Shown piece after piece: positions 56,431-64,000 of a stretch of DNA of 64,000 nucleotides (positions within the stretch are counted from its first letter, which is position 1; the number at the start of each line of letters is the position of its first letter). The stretch lies in assembly GCF_004137245.1 (NCBI RefSeq), contig NZ_SDWS01000007.1:62001-126000 (forward strand). The letters run 5' to 3'. This DNA is from Nocardioides glacieisoli. Lineage in GTDB: Bacteria; Actinomycetota; Actinomycetes; Propionibacteriales; Nocardioidaceae. Position numbers and translations under genes: made by a program. The notes under the pieces are model-generated. The model worked only from the letters and a program-made list of their open reading frames with translations. It had not been told where the DNA came from and did no database searches.

Positions 56431-57132
56431 TCAGCTGCGGTCGCTCGAGTCGCCGGTGACGACCACGTAGAAGCGCTTGCGGGCCCCGTCGGTGGTGAAG
56501 CTGCCGTCGCTGTTGCGCGGGCTCACGACCAGGTGGTTGAAGTTGGCGGTGCCGGCAGGGGCGCAGTTGACGACCGTGGGCTGGCACATGGCCGCGGCGA
56601 CCTCACCCGAGAACTCCGGGTTCGAGTCGCTGCCGATCTGGCGGCCGTTGACGATGCCGTCGCCGTTGAGGTCGGCCGTGTTCTGCAGCGCGATGGTCGC
56701 GATGATGCCGTTGTTGGCGAGGTTCTCGCCGGCGTTGATGTAGACGTTGCCGTTGGCGGCCGCGGGAGCCGCCGGGTAGGCCGCGGTAACGGTGAAGCCG
56801 CCGGACTGGGACAGGATGGTCCCGGACGCGCTGACGAGGGCCCAACGGCCTACTCCGGCGGGACCGGCGGGACCGGAGGTGAGCACGCCGTCCTTGAAGT
56901 CGCGCTCCTTGAGCGAGCCGTTGCGGATCTTGTTGGACCCGATCGAGTCGCCCTTGACATCGCGGCCCTTGAGCGAGCCGTCCTTGACGTCGCTGGACTG
57001 GATCGAGTTGTTCTTGATCTCGTCGGAGCCGATCAGGCCGGCTGCGTACGACGTACCGGTGGAGGCCACCACGAGGGCCATGATCGAGACCGCCATGGAG
57101 GGGGAGGGGCGGCGGAGACTGGGGAGGCGCAT
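56431..57132 (-). CDS. Exported protein with imperfect hydrophilic repeats
   Basis: A 233-aa protein with an N-terminal signal (SMAVSIMALVVASTGTSYAA), then five imperfect tandem units of about 10 residues, such as SSDVKDGSLKGRD and SNKIRNGSLKERD, alternating I/L and D/G. After a GPAGPAG spacer comes a domain with a Cys pair (AMCQPTVVNCAP) ending with RKRFYVVVTGDSSD. This looks like a secreted actinobacterial surface protein of unknown role. ATG 57132 lies inside a GGGTTCGAACCC palindrome that abuts the start. Confidence 0.75.
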   Translation of the reverse strand: MRLPSLRRPSPSMAVSIMALVVASTGTSYAAGLIGSDEIKNNSIQSSDVKDGSLKGRDVKGDSIGSNKIRNGSLKERDFKDGVLTSGPAGPAGVGRWALVSASGTILSQSGGFTVTAAYPAAPAAANGNVYINAGENLANNGIIATIALQNTADLNGDGIVNGRQIGSDSNPEFSGEVAAAMCQPTVVNCAPAGTANFNHLVVSPRNSDGSFTTDGARKRFYVVVTGDSSDRS

Positions 57133-57272
57133 GGGTTCGAACCCTTCGTCGGCAAGGCCGCCGGGGATCGACGGCTCATCAATGGTTCGGAGTGACCCGG
57201 GTCACGGATGGGTCGACTTTGGGATGAAGTGCCGCGCGGGGGCAGTTGGTGCCGACTGGCAGGCTGGAGCGC

Positions 57273-57407
57273 ATGGGAATCATGAAGAAGGCAGGGGCCT
57301 TCGCGGTCGCCAAGAAGGTCTACGACGAGGCACGCAAGCCGCACAACCAGGCCAAGATCAAGAGTGCGGTCGCGAAGGTGCAGGAGCGCCGCCAGCGTCC
57401 GCGCTGA
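57273..57407 (+). CDS. 44-aa small basic protein
   Basis: A 44-codon frame (MGIMKKAGAFAVAKKVYDEA then RKPHNQAKIKSAVAKVQERR and a QRPR end). It is highly basic and helical, with evenly spaced Lys/Arg. GGAG lies 3 nt before ATG and CAGGCT lies 7 nt before it. The overall spacing and clear start support a real gene. The function is unknown; nucleic-acid binding is only a guess from charge. Confidence 0.65.
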   Translation: MGIMKKAGAFAVAKKVYDEARKPHNQAKIKSAVAKVQERRQRPR

Positions 57408-57413
57408 GCGGCC

Positions 57414-58019
57414 TCACCGGAGCCGGCGCCCGGGGCGGTACGCCCAGGCGAAGCCGGCCAGCCCGATAAGGACGGGCCAGAGCGCGAGCCGCTCGAGGGC
57501 GCCGGCCGCCCGCTCCTCCCCGGAGACGATGAAGCCGACCGCGGCGACGGCGGTCACCGCACCCGTCACCAGCAACGCCCTCGACAGGCGCGGCCGCTCC
57601 TCCCGGACCCGCCACCCGAGCAGGAGCAGCGCGAGCGGCTGGCCGACGAACAGCGGCGTCGCGGCGATCGCGTGGAGCGTGGCGTCCTGGTCGAGCGGCG
57701 CAAGCCCGGTGGCGTACGAGCTCACGCCCGACACCACGAGCAGGCCGGTCACCCACGGCCCGAGCGGCCTCATCAGCAGCAGCGCGCCGCCGGCGAGCAG
57801 CACGCCGTAGCCCATGAAGGATCCGTTCATCACCTCGTGGCGCGGCGAGCAGTACGCCGCCGAGCAGCCGACCTCGCCCAGCTTGCTCACCGAGTCGGAC
57901 ACGAAGCTGTAACCGCCCGTGGTCGCGGCGGCGGTGACGACCTCGGTCGCGATGTACGTCGGGCGCAGCAGGAACGCGAGCGCACCGAGCTGCGCGGCGC
58001 GGGTGGGGGCGTCGGTCAC
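57414..58019 (-). CDS. DUF998 membrane protein
   Basis: A 201-aa protein with six membrane segments and the DUF998 start FLLRPTYIATEVVTAA and SDSVSKLGEVGC. Function unknown. GTG 58019 lies 6 nt after TAGGTT, which overlaps the -10 of the divergent DUF1810 gene. Confidence 0.85.
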   Translation of the reverse strand: MTDAPTRAAQLGALAFLLRPTYIATEVVTAAATTGGYSFVSDSVSKLGEVGCSAAYCSPRHEVMNGSFMGYGVLLAGGALLLMRPLGPWVTGLLVVSGVSSYATGLAPLDQDATLHAIAATPLFVGQPLALLLLGWRVREERPRLSRALLVTGAVTAVAAVGFIVSGEERAAGALERLALWPVLIGLAGFAWAYRPGRRLR

Positions 58020-58025
58020 GCGGTC

Positions 58026-58035
58026 AACCTAGCCT
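58026..58035. promoter_or_regulatory. Overlapping divergent -10 elements (DUF998 / DUF1810)
   Basis: TAGGTT on the minus strand (58026-58031) and TAGCCT on the plus strand (58030-58035) share two bases. Each lies 6-7 nt before a start codon, so both messages should be leaderless and mutually exclusive. Confidence 0.55.
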
Positions 58036-58042
58036 TGGCCGC

Positions 58043-58453
58043 ATGGACCTCGACCGCTTCGTCGACGCGCAGGCAGGGACGTACGACCGGGCGCTGGCCG
58101 AGCTCCGCGCCGGTCGCAAGACCAGCCACTGGATGTGGTGGATCTTCCCGCAGGTGGCCGGGCTCGGGATGAGCAGCACGTCGGCTGCGTACGCCGTCGC
58201 CGACCTTGCCGAGGCTCGGGCGTACCTCGACCACCCCGTCCTCGGACCGCGCCTACTCGAGTGTTGCCGTGCGCTGCTCGCCCTCGAGGGCGTCAGCGCC
58301 GAGCGGGTGCTCGGGTCGGTCGACGCGATGAAGCTGCGTTCGTCGATGACGCTCTTCATGCACGCCGACCCGGCGGAGGGCACCTTTCGCGAAGTGCTGG
58401 ACCGGTACTACGACGGCGCCGAGGACGAGCGGACGGTCGCGCTCCTGGCCTGA
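58043..58453 (+). CDS. DUF1810 family protein
   Basis: A 136-aa protein matching the DUF1810 family: DLDRFVDAQAGTYDRALAEL, GRKTSHWMWWIFPQVAGLG and the later LRSSMTLFMHADP. Family members are small cytoplasmic proteins of unknown function. ATG 58043 follows TAGCCT by 7 nt. Confidence 0.9.
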   Translation: MDLDRFVDAQAGTYDRALAELRAGRKTSHWMWWIFPQVAGLGMSSTSAAYAVADLAEARAYLDHPVLGPRLLECCRALLALEGVSAERVLGSVDAMKLRSSMTLFMHADPAEGTFREVLDRYYDGAEDERTVALLA

Positions 58454-58518
58454 GGCGTCCCACCGCAAGGGGTGGGCGCACCGTTGTGGCGCGCGCCGAT
58501 CCGGCGTACGACTGGAAC

Positions 58519-58656
58519 ATGACCACCACACCGATGGAACCCGAGTCCGACCCGCAGGTCGTCCCGTCCGGCGACCCTTCCGTGAACCCCGTCGAAGTGC
58601 CCGATCCGCCGGAGCCGCAGACCGACCCGCAGACCCGGCCCGACGGCACCCTGTAG
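58519..58656 (+). CDS. 45-aa acidic Pro-rich small protein
   Basis: A 45-codon frame: MTTTPMEPESDPQVVPSGDP, then SVNPVEVPDPPEPQTDPQTR and a short end. It is Pro/Asp/Glu-rich and almost certainly disordered. It sits in the 233-bp gap between DUF1810 and fabH, with TGGAA before the ATG. Confidence is limited because such composition can arise in GC-rich DNA. Confidence 0.45.
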   Translation: MTTTPMEPESDPQVVPSGDPSVNPVEVPDPPEPQTDPQTRPDGTL

Positions 58657-58686
58657 CCCGACGGCCCGCGTGCCTATGCTCGCTCC

Positions 58687-59691
58687 ATGACCATCCAGCA
58701 GAACGCCGAGCTCACCCACGCAGCCATGCTCGGCCTCGGCGTCCACCGGCCCGAGCGGGTCGTCACCAACGACGAGATCTGCGAGGTGCTCGACTCCTCC
58801 GACGAGTGGATCCAGACCCGGTCGGGGATCCGCACGCGGCGTTTCGCCGGTGAGGGCGAGACCCTGATCGGGATGTCGATCAGCGCGGCCGAACGGGCAC
58901 TGGCGGCGGCCGGGGTCGACGCCAACCAGATCGGCTGCGTGATCGTGGCGACGTCCACGCACCCCGAGCACACCCCGGCCTCGGCGCCGCAGGTCGCGAC
59001 CGCGCTCGGCATCACGGCGGCTGCGTTCGACATCTCCGCCGGCTGCGCCGGCTTCTGCCACGCGCTCAACCTGGCCGCATCGATGGTGCGCTCGGGAGCC
59101 GAGTCGCACGTCCTCGTGGTCGGCGTCGAGCAGCTCAGCCGCTTCATGGACCCGACCGACCGCGGCACCGCCTTCATCTTCGCCGACGGCGCGGGCGCGG
59201 TCGTGGTCGGACCCTCGGACGCGGCCGGCATCGGCCCGACCGCCTGGGGCTCCGACGGGTCGCAGGCGCACGTGATCACCCAGACGCCGAGCTGCATGGG
59301 GGCTCGCGACCACACCGCCGCCGACCACCCCGTCGTCCAGATGGAGGGCACCGCCGTCTTCCGCTGGGCGCCGTTCGCGATGGCGAAGGTCGCCCACGAG
59401 GCGCTCGGCCTCGCCGGCATCGGCGTCGACGACCTCGACGCGTTCATCCCGCACCAGGCCAACCTGCGGATCACCCAGACCCTCGCCAAGAACATCGGGC
59501 TCCCCGACTCCGTCGCGGTCGCGACGGACGTCATCGACTCCGGCAACACGTCGGCGGCCTCCGTGCCGCTCGCGATGGAGGCGATGATCCGGCAGGACGA
59601 GGCCGCCCCCGGCGACACGGCGCTGCTGATCGCCTTCGGTGCCGGGCTCAGCTATGCGGGCCAGGTCGTGACGCTGCCGCCGCTCGGCTGA
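58687..59691 (+). CDS. fabH: 3-oxoacyl-ACP synthase III
   Basis: A 334-aa KAS III, condensing a short acyl-CoA with malonyl-ACP to start fatty-acid synthesis. The catalytic triad is visible: C120 in SAGCAGF, H256 in FIPHQANLR and N287 in SGNTSAAS. ATG 58687 follows TATGCT by 6 nt, so it is likely leaderless. No other fatty-acid gene lies beside it, so it may be a second starter enzyme rather than the housekeeping one. Confidence 0.94.
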   Translation: MTIQQNAELTHAAMLGLGVHRPERVVTNDEICEVLDSSDEWIQTRSGIRTRRFAGEGETLIGMSISAAERALAAAGVDANQIGCVIVATSTHPEHTPASAPQVATALGITAAAFDISAGCAGFCHALNLAASMVRSGAESHVLVVGVEQLSRFMDPTDRGTAFIFADGAGAVVVGPSDAAGIGPTAWGSDGSQAHVITQTPSCMGARDHTAADHPVVQMEGTAVFRWAPFAMAKVAHEALGLAGIGVDDLDAFIPHQANLRITQTLAKNIGLPDSVAVATDVIDSGNTSAASVPLAMEAMIRQDEAAPGDTALLIAFGAGLSYAGQVVTLPPLG

Positions 59692-59694
59692 GCG

Positions 59695-60054
59695 TCAGCC
59701 CCGGGCCTGCTGGACGGCCTGCCCGAGCGCCAGGCCCAGCGCCTCGGCCTCGTCGAGGGTGAAGGTGACGGACTCGCCGAGCTCACCGCGGTACATCTCG
59801 ACGACCGGGGTGTGTCCGGGCCGGCGCTGCAGGTAGAGGTGGACGGTCTCGCGGCGCCAGTCGTCGTCGGCGACCTCGACGAGTGGACGGCGGGTCAGCT
59901 CGACCTCGACCGTCGCGCCCCGGCAGACCTGGTCCTCGGGGAACGGTGCGTCCGTGTGGCCGGTGCCGTCGATGCACCAGCTCGCGCACGCGACGGCCGG
60001 GAGGCCGGCGGCGAGGAGGGGGGCGGTTGTGGCGGCTGGAGCGGTGGGCGTCAT
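59695..60054 (-). CDS. Small DUF6907-like protein
   Basis: A 119-aa protein with a VACASWCIDGTGHTD motif (Cys-Cys-His region) followed by charged beta strands (VEVELTRRPLVEV, ETVHLYLQRRPGHTPVVEMY) and a C-terminal helix. The Cys-x-x-x-Cys...His pattern resembles DUF6907 proteins of actinobacteria (tentative). It converges on fabH with a 3-bp gap. Function unknown. Confidence 0.55.
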   Translation of the reverse strand: MTPTAPAATTAPLLAAGLPAVACASWCIDGTGHTDAPFPEDQVCRGATVEVELTRRPLVEVADDDWRRETVHLYLQRRPGHTPVVEMYRGELGESVTFTLDEAEALGLALGQAVQQARG

Positions 60055-60130
60055 GAGGGCCTTTCACGCATCCCGAGGGGCGGGGTTCTCGACATTCAAC
60101 TCCCGATCCGGCGACAGGGGTACGGGGCGC

Positions 60131-60150
60131 CCACCCCTCGGGAGGGGTGG
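60131..60150 (-). terminator. Terminator of the hydrolase gene
   Basis: CCACCCC and GGGGTGG form a 7-bp stem with a 6-nt loop, right after the stop of the hydrolase at 60152 on the minus strand. Confidence 0.55.
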
Positions 60151-60151
60151 C

Positions 60152-60919
60152 TCAGGACGAGGACGCGGCCAACCGCTCGGCGACGACCGCCCAGACGTCG
60201 GGATCGACGCCCATCCCGATATGGGTCGAGGACACCTCGACGTGCTCGACGCCCGGGGTCGCGCGGTCGATGCAGGCCTGCCACGCGACGACGCCGTCGC
60301 GGCGCGAGAACATCACCGTCAGCGGGACGCTGATCGGCGACCTCGCGTCGAGCCTCCGCGCGACCTTCGCCGCATCGGCGTCGACGCCCGCACCGCGCCC
60401 GTAGGCACGGGCGATCGAGGTGTGCGCCGCTCCACCGGCGACGGGCGTGCCGTAGGTGATCACGCGTCGTACGGCGTCGGGGTGACGGCGCGCGACCTCG
60501 CGCGCGATCACCCCGCCCAGGCTCCAGCCGACCAGCGATGCCGGTGCGCCGGCCGCGTCGACGAGGTCGAGCACGCGGGCGGACAGCCGCTCGACGTCGC
60601 GCCTCGGGTCGCCGGTGTTGGTGCCGAAGCCCCAGCCGCGGCCGTCGTACCCGAGGCGCCGCAGGTAGGCACGCAGCGGCGCGCCGGACAGCTCAGGTGC
60701 CCGCCAGCCGGGGATGTCGATCACGAGGTGGCCGTCGCCGCGCCGCGCCGACGCCAGCCGTGGGACCGCACCGACGAGGCGCGCGGCGGCCAGCGGCGAG
60801 GTGAGCTCGCCGAGCGTCGCCCAAGTAGGCGGCGGACCGCTCGGACCCGAGAGGGCGTCGACATCGGCCGCCGTGCGCGCCCGCGAGCGGAGTCCGGTGA
60901 GGCCGAGCAGCGGAGTCAT
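60152..60919 (-). CDS. Alpha/beta hydrolase
   Basis: A 255-aa alpha/beta-hydrolase fold. The nucleophile elbow is LVGWSLGGVIARE (Ser in GWSLG, about residue 130), and the late His is probably in VSSTHIGMGVDPD. The Asp is likely in FSRRDGVV. Substrate is not inferable. ATG 60919 follows TACGGT by 6 nt. Two ACACGTGT palindromes lie upstream. Confidence 0.85.
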   Translation of the reverse strand: MTPLLGLTGLRSRARTAADVDALSGPSGPPPTWATLGELTSPLAAARLVGAVPRLASARRGDGHLVIDIPGWRAPELSGAPLRAYLRRLGYDGRGWGFGTNTGDPRRDVERLSARVLDLVDAAGAPASLVGWSLGGVIAREVARRHPDAVRRVITYGTPVAGGAAHTSIARAYGRGAGVDADAAKVARRLDARSPISVPLTVMFSRRDGVVAWQACIDRATPGVEHVEVSSTHIGMGVDPDVWAVVAERLAASSS

Positions 60920-60954
60920 GGCTCGACCGTACGGCCCGCGCGGGCGTGGCATTC

Positions 60955-61019
60955 CGGACACGTGTCCGAGCTGTGGCCCTCGAGCGAGCGATCCAGGGGC
61001 CACAACGCGCACACGTGTG
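60955..61019 (-). promoter_or_regulatory. Paired ACACGTGT palindromes flanking a hairpin
   Basis: CGGACACGTGTCCG (60955-60968) is a perfect 14-bp palindrome and CACACGTGTG (61010-61019) a second, sharing the ACACGTGT core. Between them TGTGGCCC and GGGCCACA form an 8-bp stem. The region lies upstream of the hydrolase and just downstream of the histidine kinase. Confidence 0.5.
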
Positions 61020-61031
61020 GAGGTCGCGATG

Positions 61032-62795
61032 TCAGCTCGCGGCCGGACCAAGGGGAAGCGATGCCACGACGAGCCCGCCGTCGGCGGTCGCGGTCGCCGA
61101 CAGCGTGCCGCCGACCTGGAGGGCACGCTCGCGCATCGACGAGATGCCGACTCCGGGCGTCCACTCGGTGCTGGACCGGCCGTCGTCGCGCACGTCGAGG
61201 ACGAGCGCTCCGTCGCGGACGCAGAGCTCCACGCGTGCCGTCGTTGCCGCCGCGTGCCGGGCCGCGTTGGTGAGGGCCTCGACGACGATGCGGTACGCCG
61301 CGACCTCGGTCGCTGCCGACAGCGCGGGCAGGTGGTCGTCGACGTCGACCGCGACCGTCAGCGGCGTACCCGACGAGGAGTGCAGTGTCGCTGCGTGCTG
61401 CCGGACCGCGCCGACGAGGCCGAGCTGGTCGAGCGCGGGCGGCCGCAGCCCCTCGACGAGACGACGGATCTCGGCGATCGCCGCGGCAGTGTCGGTGCGC
61501 AGTCCGACGAGCAGGGCGTCGGCGCGGTCGGGGTCGGCGCGGAGCTGGTTGCGGGCCGCGTCGGTCGCGAAGGCGACGCCGCTGAGGGTCGGGCCGAGCC
61601 CGTCGTGCAGGTCGCGCCGCAACCGCCGGCGCTCCTCCTCGACGGCGGTGACGGTGGCCTCGCGCGACTCCCGCAGGTCGCGGCTCATCGCCTGGGCGCG
61701 CAGGGTCTGGGCGAGCAGCGGCGCCACGATGCGCAGCACGTCCTCGTCGGCCGACGAGAGCGAGAGGTCGCCCGCGCGCAGCCCGACCACGACCTCACCC
61801 ACCTCGTCCTCGCCGAGCCGTAGGGGCAGGACACGCGTGTGCGTGACCGCGGTACCCGAGGACGCGAGCACCTCGCCGCCGGCCCGGATGCTGGCGTAGG
61901 GCAGCACCAGCGCCTCGCGGACGGCGGCGAGCGCGAGGGCGGGGTCCTCCCCGATCCGGTCGGCGACCGAGGTGGCGGCCGTGAGCGGATCGGGTCGGTC
62001 GCCGAACAACAGCTGGTCGACCACGCCGCGCAGCAGCACCTGCAGGGGTCGTACGCCGAACGCGAGCAGCGCGCAGACGATGACCACAGGAGTGGGGGCG
62101 AGGGGTCGGCCGCTCGCCAGCTCCGTCGCCGAGACGATGCCGACAGCGACGGCCAGGTAGGCGAGGAAGACGGTCGTCGAGACCACGGCACGGGTGACGA
62201 GCCCGCGGACGTCGACGACCTCCGGTCGGACCACGCCGACCGCCATGGCGACCGGGCCGAGGACGAGTGCGCTGACGAAGAGCCATTCGATGTCCGTGCC
62301 GCCGTCGGTGTCCAGGGACTCCTCCAGGAACGTGACGAACCCGATGACGAGGCCGGCCGCGGTCCACGCCAGCGTGGTCCACGCGAGTGCGCGACGGTCC
62401 TCGGTCGAGCCCCGCTCGAAGGCCCACCAGGCGTGCACGAGCACGGCGCCCGCGACGGCGAAGGCGAGCGGCTCGAAGGCCGCCTCCCAGAGCGCGGCCA
62501 ACAGCCCGCCACCGAGCACCACCACGACGAGGACGAAGGACAGCGGGTCGCGCCACTCGAGGCGTGGGTACGCGACGACGGCGACCGGGAGCGTCAGGCA
62601 GGCGACGAGCAGGAAGACCAGCTCCGCCACGTCACCGACGTCGAGCAGGACGAAGGCCGACCCCAGCAGGAGCAGCACTCCCGACACGACGAGGGCGGCC
62701 GCCGCGACTCGGGCCCGGTGGCTCTGCCACACGAACCATCCCGATCCGGTGGTCACCAGGCCGAGCACCACGGCGGCTGCCACGAGGATCGTCAC
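61032..62795 (-). CDS. NarL-type sensor histidine kinase
   Basis: A 587-aa kinase with about eight N-terminal membrane helices (to residue 250), a GAF-like sensory region (about 265-360) and a HisKA_3/HATPase module. The phosphorylated His is H397 in RRLRRDLHDGLGPTLSG, and the ATP-binding end includes LVLDVRDDG. Its ATG overlaps the response regulator stop by 4 nt, so the two are one operon with the regulator first. Confidence 0.9.
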   Translation of the reverse strand: MTILVAAAVVLGLVTTGSGWFVWQSHRARVAAAALVVSGVLLLLGSAFVLLDVGDVAELVFLLVACLTLPVAVVAYPRLEWRDPLSFVLVVVVLGGGLLAALWEAAFEPLAFAVAGAVLVHAWWAFERGSTEDRRALAWTTLAWTAAGLVIGFVTFLEESLDTDGGTDIEWLFVSALVLGPVAMAVGVVRPEVVDVRGLVTRAVVSTTVFLAYLAVAVGIVSATELASGRPLAPTPVVIVCALLAFGVRPLQVLLRGVVDQLLFGDRPDPLTAATSVADRIGEDPALALAAVREALVLPYASIRAGGEVLASSGTAVTHTRVLPLRLGEDEVGEVVVGLRAGDLSLSSADEDVLRIVAPLLAQTLRAQAMSRDLRESREATVTAVEEERRRLRRDLHDGLGPTLSGVAFATDAARNQLRADPDRADALLVGLRTDTAAAIAEIRRLVEGLRPPALDQLGLVGAVRQHAATLHSSSGTPLTVAVDVDDHLPALSAATEVAAYRIVVEALTNAARHAAATTARVELCVRDGALVLDVRDDGRSSTEWTPGVGISSMRERALQVGGTLSATATADGGLVVASLPLGPAAS

Positions 62796-63436
62796 GATCC
62801 GCCCAGCCCGCCCTGCCGGGCTCGTACGATCGCCGCCGACCGGTCGGCGACCTCGAGCTTCACGAAGATCGAGGAGATGTGGTTGGCCACGGTCTTGGGG
62901 GAGAGGAAGAGCCGTTCGGCGATCTGCTGGTTGCGGACGCCGGAGGCCACGAGGTCGAGCACCTCGCGCTCCCGCACTGTCAGGCCGGGGAACGGGTCGG
63001 CGACCGGCGGTGGTGCGGCGAAGTAGCCGAGCACCCGCTGCGCGACGCCCGGGCTGAAGATCGCCTCACCCGCGACGACCGCGCGGATGGCGCGGTCGAT
63101 CTCGTCCTGCGCGGCGCCCTTGAGCAGGTAGCCCTGCGCGCCGGCCCGCATCGCGCCGAAGACGGTGTCGTCGTCGTCGAACATCGTCAGCACCAGCACC
63201 GCCACGCCGCTGACGGCCTCGCGGATCCGCCGCGTCGCCTCGAGCCCGTCGATCCCCGGCATCCGGATGTCCATCAGCACCACGTCGGGCCGGGTGAGGA
63301 CCACCTCGCGCACCCCCGCCTCACCGTCCATGGCCTCGCCGACCACCTCGAACCCGGGCAGCGACGCGAGCAGCGCGCGCAGGCCGCCGAGCACGACCGG
63401 GTGGTCGTCGACGAGCACCACGCGGATCGGGTCCAT
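62792..63436 (-). CDS. NarL/LuxR response regulator
   Basis: A 214-aa regulator with a canonical receiver (DD at 10-11, D56 in VVLMDIRMP, K in YLLKGAAQ) and a LuxR DNA-binding domain (LTVREREVLDLVASGVRNQQ). It is the partner of the adjacent kinase. A perfect 16-bp palindrome lies 57 bp upstream between this gene and the divergent membrane-protein gene. Confidence 0.92.
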   Translation of the reverse strand: MDPIRVVLVDDHPVVLGGLRALLASLPGFEVVGEAMDGEAGVREVVLTRPDVVLMDIRMPGIDGLEATRRIREAVSGVAVLVLTMFDDDDTVFGAMRAGAQGYLLKGAAQDEIDRAIRAVVAGEAIFSPGVAQRVLGYFAAPPPVADPFPGLTVREREVLDLVASGVRNQQIAERLFLSPKTVANHISSIFVKLEVADRSAAIVRARQGGLGGS

Positions 63437-63492
63437 GGAGCCATGCTCTCGCCTGCGGGCAGGCTTGTCCCGGGAGCGTGCACCTATACCGC

Positions 63493-63508
63493 CCGGGAGA
63501 TCTCCCGG
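63493..63508. promoter_or_regulatory. Perfect 16-bp palindrome, candidate two-component operator
   Basis: CCGGGAGATCTCCCGG lies centrally between the regulator gene (start 63436, minus) and the membrane-protein gene (start 63592, plus). NarL-type regulators bind short inverted repeats, so this is a good target for the adjacent pair. Confidence 0.5.
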
Positions 63509-63591
63509 ATCATGGGGAACGTACGCCGATGCCGGCAGGTCTGCGCGGCAGCGAACGTGGTGCCACCAGCCACCACACCCGAGGAGCCAGC

Positions 63592-63987
63592 ATGACCACC
63601 ACCACGACCACCCGCAGCTCGACCCCGACCGCGTGGAGCACGAAGAACAAGGTCGGCCTCGGCCTGGCGATCTTCTACGCCGTCACCAACATCCCGAGCG
63701 CCTTCGTGCCCGTGGACACCGGCGAGGAGGCGGGCCCGCCGGTGGGCATCCTCGTCGTCTGCTCGGTCCTTGCGGCCGTCGCGCTCGTGGCCGCGGTCGT
63801 CGCGTGGCGTACGGGCAGCCGGCCCGCAGCCCGACTGACCGCCGCCAGCCTCATCATCGTCACGCTGACGTCCCTGCCGGCCTTCTTCGTCGACGTGCCG
63901 GCGGCCATCAAGATCATGGTCGCGGCAGGCGTCGTGCTCACGATCGTGATGGTCGTGCTGATCTTCTCGCCGCCGAAGCGCGCCTGA
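63592..63987 (+). CDS. Small membrane protein, possible two-component target
   Basis: A 131-aa protein with a Thr-rich N-terminus (MTTTTTTRSSTPTAW) and about four helices (KVGLGLAIFYAVTNIPSAF, VGILVVCSVLAAVALVAAVV, LTAASLIIVTLTSLPAFFV, IMVAAGVVLTIVMVVLIF). GAGGAG precedes ATG 63592. It is divergent from the NarL-type system, a common place for the regulated output. Its role is unknown. Confidence 0.75.
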   Translation: MTTTTTTRSSTPTAWSTKNKVGLGLAIFYAVTNIPSAFVPVDTGEEAGPPVGILVVCSVLAAVALVAAVVAWRTGSRPAARLTAASLIIVTLTSLPAFFVDVPAAIKIMVAAGVVLTIVMVVLIFSPPKRA

Positions 63988-64000
63988 CGTCGGATCACCG

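Noticed and set aside
57125..57145. T-loop-like GGGTTCGAACCC, possible tRNA
   Set aside because: No acceptor stem, anticodon arm or CCA end could be built around it; it is a 12-bp palindrome next to the start of the exported-protein gene.

Overview
The window is 64 kb of very GC-rich, densely packed chromosome from a high-GC Gram-positive bacterium. Gene content and style point to an actinobacterium of the Nocardioidaceae, most likely Nocardioides or a close relative (inference; no rRNA is present to prove it). Supporting signs are many GTG starts, 1-4 nt stop/start overlaps, a DUF222/HNH gene, the CE1758/CE1759 flavin pair, a CsoR copper operon, and many starts lying 6-7 nt after a TANNNT-like -10 element, as in leaderless actinobacterial genes. 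I see no rRNA, tRNA, CRISPR array, prophage or complete insertion sequence.

Layout. 0-2.3 kb: a RimB-like protease divergent from rimK, then a CHRD gene broken by an in-frame TGA. 2.3-6.5 kb: two small membrane proteins divergent from a DUF4956 / VTC polyphosphate polymerase / CotH kinase operon, with four direct repeats at 10-11 bp spacing in the shared promoter, then an EcsC-family gene. 6.6-10.5 kb: a copper operon (csoR, copZ, His-rich exported protein, copA) with a CsoR operator. 10.6-17.2 kb: a degenerate LuxR-type regulator, a phosphodiesterase, a TPR protein, an FMN monooxygenase/reductase pair, a membrane Ser/Thr kinase, and a PhnB-like protein. 17.2-26.6 kb: msrB, an HNH endonuclease, a DUF1349 protein, formylglycine-generating enzyme next to its candidate sulfatase, a GNAT, a HIT-like protein and an atypical SDR. 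26.6-34.5 kb: a second LuxR-type pseudo-receiver divergent from a four-gene ABC exporter.

34.5-43.9 kb: two tandem OmpR-type response regulators without a kinase, a double GNAT, a DEAD-box helicase, a TetR/SMR/SMR efflux operon, YceI, an unlisted 41-aa gene, and glmS. 43.9-48.4 kb: glpD and its TetR partner divergent from an alkyl-DHAP-synthase-like flavoprotein, then a pirin. 48.4-56.4 kb: a GH1 glucosidase, then a sulfotransferase plus three glycosyltransferase-like genes converging on a UDP-glucose dehydrogenase, which looks like a sulfated or acidic surface-glycan locus. 56.4-64 kb: an exported repeat protein, a 44-aa gene, DUF998, DUF1810, fabH (KAS III), an alpha/beta hydrolase, and a NarL-type two-component system divergent from a membrane protein.

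The least-explained parts are the polyphosphate/CotH operon with its phased repeats, the two pseudo-receiver regulators, three divergent gene pairs whose -10 hexamers physically overlap, a gene-tail relic flanking the kinase, and several very small genes. All functions are read from sequence motifs and general family knowledge; no database search was run.
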